The notes under the pieces were generated by a model, which saw only the letters and a program-made list of their open reading frames with translations, had not been told where the DNA came from and did not search any database. The translations under genes were made by a program, and so were the position numbers. 16,811 bases of DNA from an uncultured Alphaproteobacteria bacterium (GTDB lineage: Bacteria; Pseudomonadota; Alphaproteobacteria; Sphingomonadales; Sphingomonadaceae): NCBI GenBank assembly GCA_903939555.1, contig CAJAHV010000406.1:1-16811 (forward strand). The letters run 5' to 3'. This document shows, piece after piece, positions 1 through 8,969 of this stretch (positions are counted from its first letter, which is position 1; each line of letters starts with the position of its first letter).

Positions 1-100
1 ACGGTGAACCACCGCCACACGACACAAGCAGCAGAAGCGTCGCCCCGGATAGTAGGATGGAGCGCAAATCTGACGGCTGCCTGACGGTTTTGTTGATCAC
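1..100 (-). CDS. Putative lipoprotein, N-terminal part only (cut by the window edge)
   Basis: Read from the minus strand, a GTG at 98-100 opens a frame that stays open to the window edge. It encodes a basic N-terminus (NKTVRQ), a hydrophobic core (ILLSGATLLLLV) and a lipobox LVSC followed by GGGSP. This is the layout of a type II signal peptide: cleavage before Cys, lipidation, and a flexible glycine-rich linker. In-frame TAA and TAG codons lie just upstream, so the start must be at or after this GTG. A TTG 11 codons later (n-region Met-Arg) is an alternative start. No good ribosome binding site is seen for either. The mature domain is outside the window, so the function is unknown; only export to the envelope can be inferred. 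Confidence 0.55.
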   Translation of the reverse strand, partial: MINKTVRQPSDLRSILLSGATLLLLVSCGGGSP

Positions 101-135
101 ACTAAGTTACTAGAAAAAAAGGCTAAAATCTTCTA

Positions 136-255
136 CTACGGCACAAAGCTGAAGTCAAGCTTAAGCGGGTGGCGTTCGGCCAGAAGTTCTTTCACGCTGA
201 ACACCAACGGCATCCTGCCAACCTTGCCATATTCGTGCGTCATCGACCTGACCAT
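136..255 (-). CDS. Doubtful short ORF, about 39 residues
   Basis: A minus-strand frame from an ATG at 253-255 (or a second ATG at 241-243) to TAG at 136-138 encodes a short basic peptide with the segment PLVFSVKELLAERHPLKL. About three quarters of its third codon positions are G or C, as expected for a gene in this genome, and the composition is protein-like, unlike the low-complexity frame upstream. There is no clear Shine-Dalgarno sequence and I recognise no family. It could be a small gene, the C-terminal remnant of a decayed gene, or chance. Confidence 0.2.
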   Translation of the reverse strand: MVRSMTHEYGKVGRMPLVFSVKELLAERHPLKLDFSFVP

Positions 256-396
256 CGCACCCGATTCGGAAGCGCCGGCTTGTCGTCGATCGGATTGGCG
301 CGTGCATTTGCCGGCCTTTTTATGGAATTGTTCGGCCGCTGGCAGGCAAATCCCCCCGCTCCCGGCGCGGAGCCCGGCGCCCAAGTGAGAGAGTCG

Positions 397-436
397 CCTC
401 TCCCTCCTTCGACAAGCTCAGGATGAGCGGGAGAGG
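397..436. repeat. Hairpin-forming intergenic repeat-like element
   Basis: CCTCTCCC (397-404) and GGGAGAGG (429-436) form perfect 8-bp arms around a core containing CTTCGACAAGCTCAGGATGA. From memory, cores of the type CTTCGACAAGCTCAG are scattered widely between genes in sphingomonad and other proteobacterial genomes, so this is probably one copy of a dispersed palindromic repeat. Only one copy is present in this window, so the repeat status rests on recall and not on the sequence here. Confidence 0.5.
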
Positions 437-456
437 GGCGGCTTATAAATGGGGGT

Positions 457-475
457 CCGGGGCCTCAGGCCCCGG
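457..475 (-). terminator. GC-rich hairpin after the channel gene, possible terminator
   Basis: CCGGGGCC (457-464) and GGCCCCGG (468-475) form a perfect 8-bp stem with a 3-nt loop, about 20 nt past the stop of the channel gene on the minus strand. The sequence that follows on that strand is ACCCCCATTTATAA, so there is no strong U-tract. It may be a weak terminator or an mRNA 3'-end stabiliser. Confidence 0.35.
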
Positions 476-494
476 CCGCCGGAGGCCCCTTCCC

Positions 495-923
495 CTAGAA
501 ATGCCCCACCCTTCGCATTGTCGTAACGAAAAACGCAGTCGACCACCCGAGCAGGATGACGCCGTTGATGCCTTCGATGGCGGCGAGCAGGTGCCAGTTG
601 GCATCGAGCAGTTCGTCGCCGAAGCCGATGGCGGCGTAGGTTTGCGTGGAAAAATAGACGGCGTGGCGCAGGGTGTCGATGGCGCCGAGTTCGAGATAGA
701 GCGCGGCGTAGAGCCAGATTTCGGCGGCGTGGAGGGCGAACAGGCCGAGCACGATCGTCATGGTGAGCGACACGCCGGCGGCGGACAGCGGCTTGATCTT
801 CTTCCGCATTTCTTCGGCGGCTTCATAGCGCGTCAGCTTGGCGAGCAGCACCAGGCCGATGGCGTGGATGAACACCGTGGCCAGCACCATCACCGTAGCG
901 GCGGTGAGTTCGGCGATCATCAA
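495..923 (-). CDS. Small ion-channel (K+-channel-like) membrane protein
   Basis: This 142-residue inner-membrane protein has about three hydrophobic segments (residues 8-30, 47-78 and 111-133). A pore-loop-like stretch, STQTYAAIGFGDE, lies at 92-104 before the last helix. That order matches the two-helix potassium channel pore family (Ion_trans_2), where the filter is normally TxGYGD or TxGFGD followed by an inner helix. Here the filter threonine is replaced by Ala98 (AIGFG), so K+ selectivity is uncertain. There is no cytoplasmic RCK or cyclic-nucleotide domain. ATG codons at 921-923 and 918-920 are both possible starts. It lies about 300 nt downstream of coq4 on the same strand, with no sign of a functional link. 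Confidence 0.75.
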   Translation of the reverse strand: MMIAELTAATVMVLATVFIHAIGLVLLAKLTRYEAAEEMRKKIKPLSAAGVSLTMTIVLGLFALHAAEIWLYAALYLELGAIDTLRHAVYFSTQTYAAIGFGDELLDANWHLLAAIEGINGVILLGWSTAFFVTTMRRVGHF

Positions 924-1220
924 TCCGGCCTGTCGGCGGCGTGGTGCGTGCGTGTCATCATCGATCCCTTTGCCCCCGCCGCCGTGGGAATAGGCATTCG
1001 CGCGCCGCCTGCCAAGCTCGGCGGCGGGTGGTCAGGGGGGAGGCGCTGTCCTACACGCCGGATTTGTGCCATATGGGTGCAATATTCGCTCTTTGACATT
1101 GCCGGCCGGCCTTTGCGTGACCGCCGCCGCCTGGTGCAAATCCTACAGGGCTTGGCCTCGAAAAATGCGGCAACCTCATTTGGCGTGACTTTTGTGACTT
1201 TGGGGGCTGCGCCGGTCGTT
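924..1220. other. Intergenic stretch between coq4 and the channel gene
   Basis: No convincing gene lies here. Next to the coq4 end is a 9-base direct repeat (GTGACTTTT at 1185-1193, GTGACTTTG at 1194-1202 on the plus strand). A minus-strand frame through it reads KVTKVTP and continues as a Cys/Arg-rich segment, then a Pro/Gly-rich tail that ends overlapping the channel start (TGATG). I cannot tell whether part of it is translated. No clear terminator hairpin is seen after coq4. Confidence 0.5.
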
Positions 1221-1988
1221 TCAGGCAGCGCGCATTTTTTCCTGCACCACCAGTTCCTGGGCGATGAGCTCGGACACCTGTTCCATGACCGGCGCGAACG
1301 GCGTGTCGCGCTCCAGCCCGAATTCCCGGCGCACTTCGGCGAGTGGCCGGTCGAGCATGTCCTCGAAGCGAATGAACTGCAGGCTTTTCGCCCGCCGCCC
1401 GAACGCCCAGCCATCGGTGATCGCATCCATCGCCGGCTTGATCAGCCAAGGATCGACCAGCGCCATATGGCTGACGATCACCCCCAGCGTCATCGCCGCA
1501 TAGGGATAATCCATCTGCGCCAGTTGGAACGCCTGCAGCGCCAGTTCATGCGGCGGCGCCGTGCTGTAGCCGGTCAGCACATGGTGCAGATCATGCGTCT
1601 GAAAACCGCGCAGCACCTTGTATTTGATGACCGCCGGCATCCGGTCGAGCTTGCCGCCGGCGGCGAAATCTGCGGTCAGCTCGGCATAGCCTTCGCCCAG
1701 TTTTTCGGCGAGGCCATTGTCGACCATATGGGCCCGATAAGCCGCGCCAAGCGTGCCCGGCGCGCACCGATCGAGCGAGGCAAGCCGAAACGCCGGCGCC
1801 ATCCAGGCTTCACGAGCCAACGGCCCATGTTCGGGGTGGGTCTCGATCGCTGCGACATATTTGTCGATGGTTGCCTGCGGCGCCTTCTCCCACCATTCGT
1901 TGAACAGCAGGTGGACGCCATAACCATAAAAATCATTGGCTGACTTGAGGTATTTCTGCCCGAATTCAGGGTCGATGGTCGGCAACAT
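1221..1988 (-). CDS. coq4: Coq4 family protein (ubiquinone biosynthesis)
   Basis: This 255-residue protein carries the exact Coq4 signature HDxxHx11E: His132, Asp133, His136 and Glu148, in the context GFQTHDLHHVLTGY. In Coq4 proteins this motif is a metal-binding site. The family supports assembly of the ubiquinone biosynthesis complex in mitochondria, and bacterial homologues are common in Alphaproteobacteria. The ATG at 1986-1988 is chosen because GGAGG lies at ideal spacing upstream; the frame extends 45 codons further, but that extension is Pro/Arg-rich and runs into the cupin gene. No signal peptide is present, so it is probably cytosolic or peripherally membrane-bound. It lies 70 nt downstream of the cupin gene on the same strand and may share its transcript. 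Confidence 0.88.
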   Translation of the reverse strand: MLPTIDPEFGQKYLKSANDFYGYGVHLLFNEWWEKAPQATIDKYVAAIETHPEHGPLAREAWMAPAFRLASLDRCAPGTLGAAYRAHMVDNGLAEKLGEGYAELTADFAAGGKLDRMPAVIKYKVLRGFQTHDLHHVLTGYSTAPPHELALQAFQLAQMDYPYAAMTLGVIVSHMALVDPWLIKPAMDAITDGWAFGRRAKSLQFIRFEDMLDRPLAEVRREFGLERDTPFAPVMEQVSELIAQELVVQEKMRAA

Positions 1989-2058
1989 GGCAGGTTCCTC
2001 CAGATCGGCACCATAAAACGCCGCCGGCCGGCCGGGGTCAACCGCCAATCGGGCCCCC

Positions 2059-2477
2059 TCAGGCCGGGGACCAGCCCAAAGGCGCCAGCACGAAGCCGGC
2101 GAAATCAAAGCCGGGCGCCACAACGCAACTCACCAGCGCCCAGCCCTTGCCGGCGCGCGCCGCCTGCCAGTCGCCAGCCGGCACCACCGCCTGTGCGGCA
2201 GCGCCGGACAGCACATCGCCGCCCAACGACTGCCAGGTGGCCGCGCCCCCCGCCCCCGGCGCAATGCCCAGCGCCAGCGGCGACCCGGCGTGCCAGCACC
2301 AGATTTCATCGGCATCGACGCGGTGCCAATGCGATTGCTGCCCGGCTTCAAGCAGGAAATGAATCGCCGTCACGGCACTGCGCGCACCGGTTGCCGGGGC
2401 ACGAAAAGTCTCGCGATACCAGCCACCTTCGGGATGCGGCTGCAGACCAAGCGCCGCGATGACCGCGGCCGCAGTGA

Positions 2478-2481
<4 letters not shown>
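2059..2481 (-). CDS. Cupin superfamily protein, DUF985/Cupin_5 type
   Basis: This 140-residue protein has the DUF985 hallmarks. The N-terminal HPEGGWYRETFR is at residues 16-27. It is followed by the cupin motif region SAVTAIHFLL and HWHRVDADEIWCWHAG, whose histidines and glutamate would bind a metal. The family is widespread in bacteria and its biochemical role is poorly established. Length matches the family. Its ATG (2479-2481) overlaps the alaS stop as ATGA, so it is very probably translated by ribosomes finishing alaS. Confidence 0.88.
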
Positions 2482-5126
<2,645 letters not shown>

Positions 5127-5392
5127 GAACATGGACTTAGGTCGAGAATGCAGAAATGGCTAGGGTCGGGATCGCCTAGCGCCGCGTTTTGGCAGTTTCA
5201 ATCAAACTCAAAAAGGCATTGACGCCCCTGTCGAGCGCAGATGACGCCGGCGAAACGCCTAACGGCAGCATTATTTGTGCGACCGCTAAACGGACATAAG
5301 GTCCGAGTGTCTGGCGGCGTGCTTGCGCCAAAGGTGCTCAAGCTGGCCGTGCACAGCATTCGCACCCGCCCTTGTCCGCGCCAGACACTACA
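5127..5392 (-). other. Gap upstream of alaS (probable leader/promoter region)
   Basis: There is no credible gene in these 266 bases. The half next to the methyltransferase holds the paired-arm element annotated separately. The half next to alaS is more AT-rich around 5194-5216 (minus strand: a run of five T and TTGAGTTTGATTG), which could carry the alaS promoter, but no well-spaced -35/-10 pair can be assigned. Confidence 0.4.
5291..5389 (-). other. Inverted-repeat element, candidate structured RNA
   Basis: AGTGTCTGGCG at 5306-5316 is perfectly reverse-complementary to 5379-5389 (11 bp, 62-nt interior). CGGACATAAGG at 5291-5301 is complementary to CCTTGTCCG at 5370-5378 apart from a 2-nt bulge, and can alternatively fold locally (CGGAC 5291-5295 with GTCCG 5301-5305). 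The two long-range pairings cross, so they form either a pseudoknot or exclusive alternatives. On the transcribed minus strand the element begins 3 nt after the methyltransferase stop and lies about 165 nt before alaS. Possible roles are an mRNA 3'-end structure, an alaS leader or a small RNA; no known riboswitch class is recognised. Confidence 0.35.
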
Positions 5393-6232
5393 TCATGCCC
5401 GCGCCGACACGAGCCAGACCGCGCCCGGCAGGCCAACGGCACCATCGCTATGATGACCGGCAAGCGCAGTGGCCAGCGCAACGCGTGCCGCGGGTTCGAT
5501 TTCGCGGCCGGCATCGCGAATGGCGCGTGCTGCGGGGCCAATTCGCAGGTTGAAATCGACAGCGGCGGCGACCGGATCGCCACCTTCCCCGATGACCATA
5601 GTAAACGGCAGTGCAAGAAAGGCGATATCCGTCCAGCCAGCAGCGGCCAGAATAGCATGGACGCGTTCCGGATCGGCAAAGGCAAAAGGGCCGGGAGCGT
5701 GCGGATCGGCGGCGGGTTGCGGCGGCAGCAGCGATGCCAAAGTCGTCAACGGGAACGTCGCCCAGCCATTGTCGGCCGGTGGCTGCCAACAGGCGAAGCA
5801 CAAGCGGCCATCAGGCGCGGCGAGCGCACGAACATTGGCAAAGGTTGCCACCGGATCGGCAAAAAACATGACACCGAAACGCGAAATGATAAGGTCAAAA
5901 CCTGGGTCGTCGCGATAGGTCGCAGCATCGGCACAGATGAAATCGGCTGCGCTAAGCAGTTCCTCGGCACGAGCGCGCGCCCTTGCCAGCAGCGGTTCGG
6001 AGATATCGATGCCGGTGGCATGGCCGTCGTCACCGACCGCCCCGGCCAGCGCCAGCGTGGTTTCACCACTGCCACAGCCGATGTCGAGCACATCTTCTCC
6101 CGGCTGTGGCGCTGCCAGCGACAGCAGTGCCGCGGTAACCGGGGTGAGCGCGCGGTCCATCCTTTCCTGCATCTTCACCCAGGTCTCGCCGACCTTGCCA
6201 TTCCAATATTCGATCTGTTCTGCATTCGACAT
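5393..6232 (-). CDS. Class I SAM-dependent methyltransferase
   Basis: This 279-residue protein has a Rossmann-fold methyltransferase core. Motif I VLDIGCGSG (residues 48-56) binds S-adenosylmethionine, GIDIS is the acidic ribose-binding strand, and DAATY and LIISRFGVMFF follow as motifs II/III. The N-terminus (QIEYWNGKVGETWVKMQERMD) is of the type seen in UbiE-like small-molecule methyltransferases, but the substrate cannot be read from the sequence. No signal peptide or membrane segment is present. Its ATG lies 8 nt after the stop of the flavoprotein gene, whose TAGGG end may supply part of the ribosome binding site, so the two are probably co-transcribed. It could act in quinone, lipid or other small-molecule methylation; a role in DNA repair is not indicated by motifs. 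Confidence 0.85.
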   Translation of the reverse strand: MSNAEQIEYWNGKVGETWVKMQERMDRALTPVTAALLSLAAPQPGEDVLDIGCGSGETTLALAGAVGDDGHATGIDISEPLLARARARAEELLSAADFICADAATYRDDPGFDLIISRFGVMFFADPVATFANVRALAAPDGRLCFACWQPPADNGWATFPLTTLASLLPPQPAADPHAPGPFAFADPERVHAILAAAGWTDIAFLALPFTMVIGEGGDPVAAAVDFNLRIGPAARAIRDAGREIEPAARVALATALAGHHSDGAVGLPGAVWLVSARA

Positions 6233-6240
6233 GATGGACC

Positions 6241-7623
6241 CTATGGGAAACGTTGAAAGAAGCCGGTCAGACGGCGCATGAACGGTGTGAACAGTTTCGC
6301 CTGGCCGCGCTGTTCCGCAGCAAAGCGCAGGGCTTCGGCAAGGGTGGGATAGGCGAAGGTGCGATTGGCGAGGTCGCCAAGTGTCAATTTACCGGCTACG
6401 GCGAAGCTGGCGAGCGCTAGCAATTCACCGGCATGGGCACCCACGATCGTGACACCGACGACGCGGTTACCCCGCGCCATGATCTTGACGAACCCGCGCA
6501 TGTCACCCTCGGTCACCGAGCGGTCATTATGATCGAAATCATGTCTCCAGACGTCGACATCAGAATGGGCGGCGCGCGCCCTCGCCTCGGTCAACCCGAC
6601 CTGAGCCAGTTCAGGATCGGTGAAGATTGCCGCCGGCAAAGCGCTATAGTCGGTCGCCTTGCGGAACGGGAACAGGGCATTCTGGATGACGGTGCGGGCA
6701 TCCTGATCGGCCGCATGGGTCAGTCTCGGGCCATCACGACAATCGCCGATGGCGAAGATGCGCCGGTTGGACGTGCGCAGATGTTTGTCGACAATGATGC
6801 CGTTGCGGCCGGTCGCGACATTAGCAAGATCAAGGCCGAAACCGGCGGTGCGCGCCTTGCGGCCGGTGGCGACAAGGACGTGGCTGCCGGTCAGGCGGGT
6901 GCCGTCGCCCAGCATCAAGGCAATGGCACCAGCACGGCCGGAAGCGGCGACGATCTCGACCTTCTCGTGCAGCATGACGCCATCGGCGGTGAGTTGCGCC
7001 CGCACTACCGCAACGGCGTCGGGATCATCATTGGGCAGAATCGATCCGATATCGACCAGCGACACCTTGATGCCCAGCCGAGAGAAAGCCTGAGCCAATT
7101 CGCAGCCGATGACACCGCCGCCAATGACGAGCAGGCGGTCGGGCGTTTCGACAAGATCGAATATGGTCTCGTTGGTATGACAAGGCAGTGCCGCCAGTCC
7201 TGGAACCGGCGGAATCGCCGGGTCTGACCCGGTGGCGACAACGAAACGCCGGGCGGTAACGGTACGATCGCCTATGCAAAGTGTTGTCGGGCCGGTGAAA
7301 GCCGCTTCGCCAAAGCAGACCTCGACCCCGAAACCACGGAATCGTTCGGGTGAATCATGCGGTTCGATTGTGGTTATCGCCGAGCAGACCGCCGCGCGGG
7401 CAGCCGACCAATTGTCCGCCGGATCGCTGCCGCGCCCGGACATCGCCGCAGCAACGGCAATCACCGCCTTGGAGGGTACGCAGCCGGTGTAAAGACATTC
7501 GCCCCCAAGCCGATGCCGTTCAACCAGTAACGTTCGCGCGCCAAGCTGTGCAGCGCCGCCCGCCGTGACAAGGCCGGCTGCACCGCCGCCGATCACCACC
7601 AGATCGAAATGTTCCTGAGCCAT
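6241..7623 (-). CDS. Pyridine nucleotide-disulfide oxidoreductase (MerA/Lpd-like flavoprotein)
   Basis: This 460-residue cytosolic flavoprotein has an N-terminal FAD-binding GGGAAG motif (residues 12-17). The redox-active disulfide is GGECLYTGCVPSK (Cys43, Cys48). A second Rossmann motif, VIGGGVIGCE, binds NAD(P)H, and the late FAD motif IFAIGDC and a dimerisation domain follow. At the C-terminus the family's catalytic His-Pro-Thr is Tyr-Pro-Thr (Tyr425, FAYPTLAEAL), as in mercuric-reductase-like branches and unlike lipoamide dehydrogenase. The vicinal C-terminal cysteines and NmerA domain of true mercuric reductase are absent, so mercury reduction is unlikely. The ATG at 7621-7623 begins at the usual family N-terminus; the frame stays open 34 codons upstream but that stretch lacks family character. 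A LexA-type box lies directly before this start. It is followed after 8 nt by the methyltransferase. Confidence 0.88.
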   Translation of the reverse strand: MAQEHFDLVVIGGGAAGLVTAGGAAQLGARTLLVERHRLGGECLYTGCVPSKAVIAVAAAMSGRGSDPADNWSAARAAVCSAITTIEPHDSPERFRGFGVEVCFGEAAFTGPTTLCIGDRTVTARRFVVATGSDPAIPPVPGLAALPCHTNETIFDLVETPDRLLVIGGGVIGCELAQAFSRLGIKVSLVDIGSILPNDDPDAVAVVRAQLTADGVMLHEKVEIVAASGRAGAIALMLGDGTRLTGSHVLVATGRKARTAGFGLDLANVATGRNGIIVDKHLRTSNRRIFAIGDCRDGPRLTHAADQDARTVIQNALFPFRKATDYSALPAAIFTDPELAQVGLTEARARAAHSDVDVWRHDFDHNDRSVTEGDMRGFVKIMARGNRVVGVTIVGAHAGELLALASFAVAGKLTLGDLANRTFAYPTLAEALRFAAEQRGQAKLFTPFMRRLTGFFQRFP

Positions 7624-7630
7624 GATGGCT

Positions 7631-7645
7631 GTTCGACCCCTGTTC
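7631..7645 (-). promoter_or_regulatory. Candidate LexA (SOS) box before the flavoprotein gene
   Basis: GTTC-GACCCCT-GTTC matches the alphaproteobacterial LexA consensus GTTC-N7-GTTC exactly. It ends 7 bases before the chosen start codon, where bound LexA would block transcript elongation or initiation. With eight fixed bases, roughly half a match is expected by chance in a window this long on two strands, so position is the main support. Confidence 0.45.
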
Positions 7646-7723
7646 ACAACACCGGTAGATGGCGAAAGCAGCGGCGACGGCATTTGCGGATCAAAGCGAT
7701 CAGCGCTTGCGGTCACGGCCGTC

Positions 7724-7764
7724 AAAACTAAATGCGGCCTGCTGCCGAGAATGGCAACAGGCCG
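7724..7764 (-). terminator. Rho-independent terminator of recA
   Basis: About 70 nt past the recA stop, CGGCCTG (7758-7764 read on the minus strand) pairs with 7735-7741. One mismatch and a further 4 bp extend the stem, and the loop is 6 nt. On the minus strand the hairpin is followed by CATTTAGTTTTG, a T-rich tail. It would separate recA from the flavoprotein unit. Confidence 0.6.
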
Positions 7765-7831
7765 AACCAGAACTATACAACAGCGCCTTCTCCAAATGAC
7801 GGCACCGACCGAGCGGCACCATCAACCGCCG

Positions 7832-8893
7832 TTACATTTCGGCATCATCGGCATCAGGGCCGGCCATCAGCGCTTCGGAAATACCCGCAGAATTATCTCG
7901 AATGGCCTTTTCAATTTTGGCGGCCATTTCCGGATGTTCCTTGAAATACTTCTTGGCATTCTCCCGGCCCTGCCCAATGCGAACCGAATCATGGCTGAAC
8001 CACGCGCCCGATTTTTCAACGACGTTCGCCTTGACACCAAGATCAAGAATTTCGCCGAGCTTGGAAATACCTTCACCGTACATGATATCGAATTCGACCT
8101 GCTTGAACGGCGGCGCCACCTTGTTTTTGACGACCTTGACACGAGTCGTGTTACCGACGACTTCGTCACGATCCTTGATCTGTCCGGTACGGCGAATATC
8201 GAGACGAACCGAAGCATAAAATTTCAGCGCATTGCCGCCGGTGGTTGTTTCGGGGTTACCGTACATCACACCGATCTTCATGCGAAGTTGGTTGATGAAG
8301 ATCACTATACAGCGCGAGCGGCTGATCGAACCTGTCAGCTTGCGCAGCGACTGCGACATCAAGCGTGCCTGAAGCCCGACATGACTGTCACCCATTTCGC
8401 CTTCGATTTCGGCACGCGGCACCAATGCCGCAACCGAATCGATGACCAGCACGTCGATCGCGTTCGATCGCACCAGCGTGTCGACGATCTCGAGCGCCTG
8501 TTCGCCGGTATCCGGCTGCGAGACAATCAGTTCATCAATGTTGACACCGAGCTTTTTGGCATAAGCTGGATCGAGTGCGTGCTCGGCATCGACAAAAGCC
8601 GCAGTGCCGCCGTTTTTCTGGGCTTCGGCAATAACGTGGAGCGCGAGCGTTGTTTTGCCCGAGCTTTCCGGTCCATAAATTTCGATCACCCGGCCGCGTG
8701 GCAGACCGCCAATGCCCAGAGCAATGTCCAAACCTAGCGAGCCAGTTGAAATCGCCTCCACTTCCATCGTCTCGCGCGAGCCCAGCTTCATCACCGAGCC
8801 CTTGCCGAAAGCGCGATCAATCTGCGCCAGCGCCGCTTCGAGAGCCTTTTGCCTGTCCATGCCGCTATCCACTACTTTCAAAGCCGCTGCCAT
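7832..8893 (-). CDS. recA: Recombinase RecA
   Basis: This 353-residue protein is the ATP-dependent strand-exchange recombinase and the co-protease that triggers LexA self-cleavage. It has the Walker A motif GPESSGKT (residues 74-81), the Walker B region VLVIDSVAAL, the conserved block NALKFYASVRLDIRR, and an acidic C-terminal tail ending DADDAEM. The ATG at 8891-8893 is chosen over an upstream in-frame ATG. It begins the standard N-terminus (MAAALKVVDSG), has AAAGGGA at good spacing, and the upstream extension would place the SOS box inside the gene. It has its own LexA-controlled promoter and a terminator, so it is monocistronic. A CckA-like kinase lies upstream and a flavoprotein downstream. 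Confidence 0.98.
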   Translation of the reverse strand: MAAALKVVDSGMDRQKALEAALAQIDRAFGKGSVMKLGSRETMEVEAISTGSLGLDIALGIGGLPRGRVIEIYGPESSGKTTLALHVIAEAQKNGGTAAFVDAEHALDPAYAKKLGVNIDELIVSQPDTGEQALEIVDTLVRSNAIDVLVIDSVAALVPRAEIEGEMGDSHVGLQARLMSQSLRKLTGSISRSRCIVIFINQLRMKIGVMYGNPETTTGGNALKFYASVRLDIRRTGQIKDRDEVVGNTTRVKVVKNKVAPPFKQVEFDIMYGEGISKLGEILDLGVKANVVEKSGAWFSHDSVRIGQGRENAKKYFKEHPEMAAKIEKAIRDNSAGISEALMAGPDADDAEM

Positions 8894-8941
8894 CGCAATT
8901 CCCTTTCCTAACCGTTCGTCACACAACGTCAACGAGCGTTT

Positions 8942-8969
8942 TGTATACTCTTTGTTCTTATAGAACAAG
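8942..8969 (-). promoter_or_regulatory. Probable recA promoter
   Basis: On the minus strand a TATACA hexamer (8942-8947) is preceded after 16 bases by CTTGTT (8964-8969), a plausible -10/-35 pair. The -35 hexamer overlaps the LexA box, the expected arrangement for repression. The predicted transcript would have a leader of roughly 40 nt. Confidence 0.55.

Larger units (their letters stand above)
101..494. other. Gene-poor stretch
   Basis: No gene recognised by family lies here. The stretch holds the upstream region of the leftmost lipoprotein (including a run of seven A at 114-120), a doubtful short reading frame, a repeat-like hairpin and a GC-rich hairpin after the channel gene. The longer open frames on either strand have low-complexity Pro/Arg/Gly translations and match no family I know. 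Confidence 0.5.

Noticed and set aside
920..1426. 168-codon minus-strand frame ending over the channel start
   Set aside because: Its first half overlaps coq4 in another frame and its tail is Pro/Gly-rich; no family or ribosome binding site is seen, so only the repeat inside it is reported.
423..1943. 506-codon plus-strand open frame across the channel and coq4 genes
   Set aside because: It is antisense to two recognisable genes; its translation is low-complexity and matches no family, which is usual for shadow frames in GC-rich DNA.
6241..7623. Mercuric reductase / mer operon
   Set aside because: No C-terminal cysteine pair, no NmerA domain, and no merR, merT or merP genes nearby.
7624..7725. 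34-codon N-terminal extension of the flavoprotein
   Set aside because: The family N-terminus begins at the ATG at 7621-7623 just before the FAD motif; the extension has no recognisable feature and would bury the LexA-type box.
8894..8968. 25-codon N-terminal extension of RecA
   Set aside because: It would run through the promoter and SOS box; the internal ATG has a good Shine-Dalgarno and the normal RecA N-terminus.
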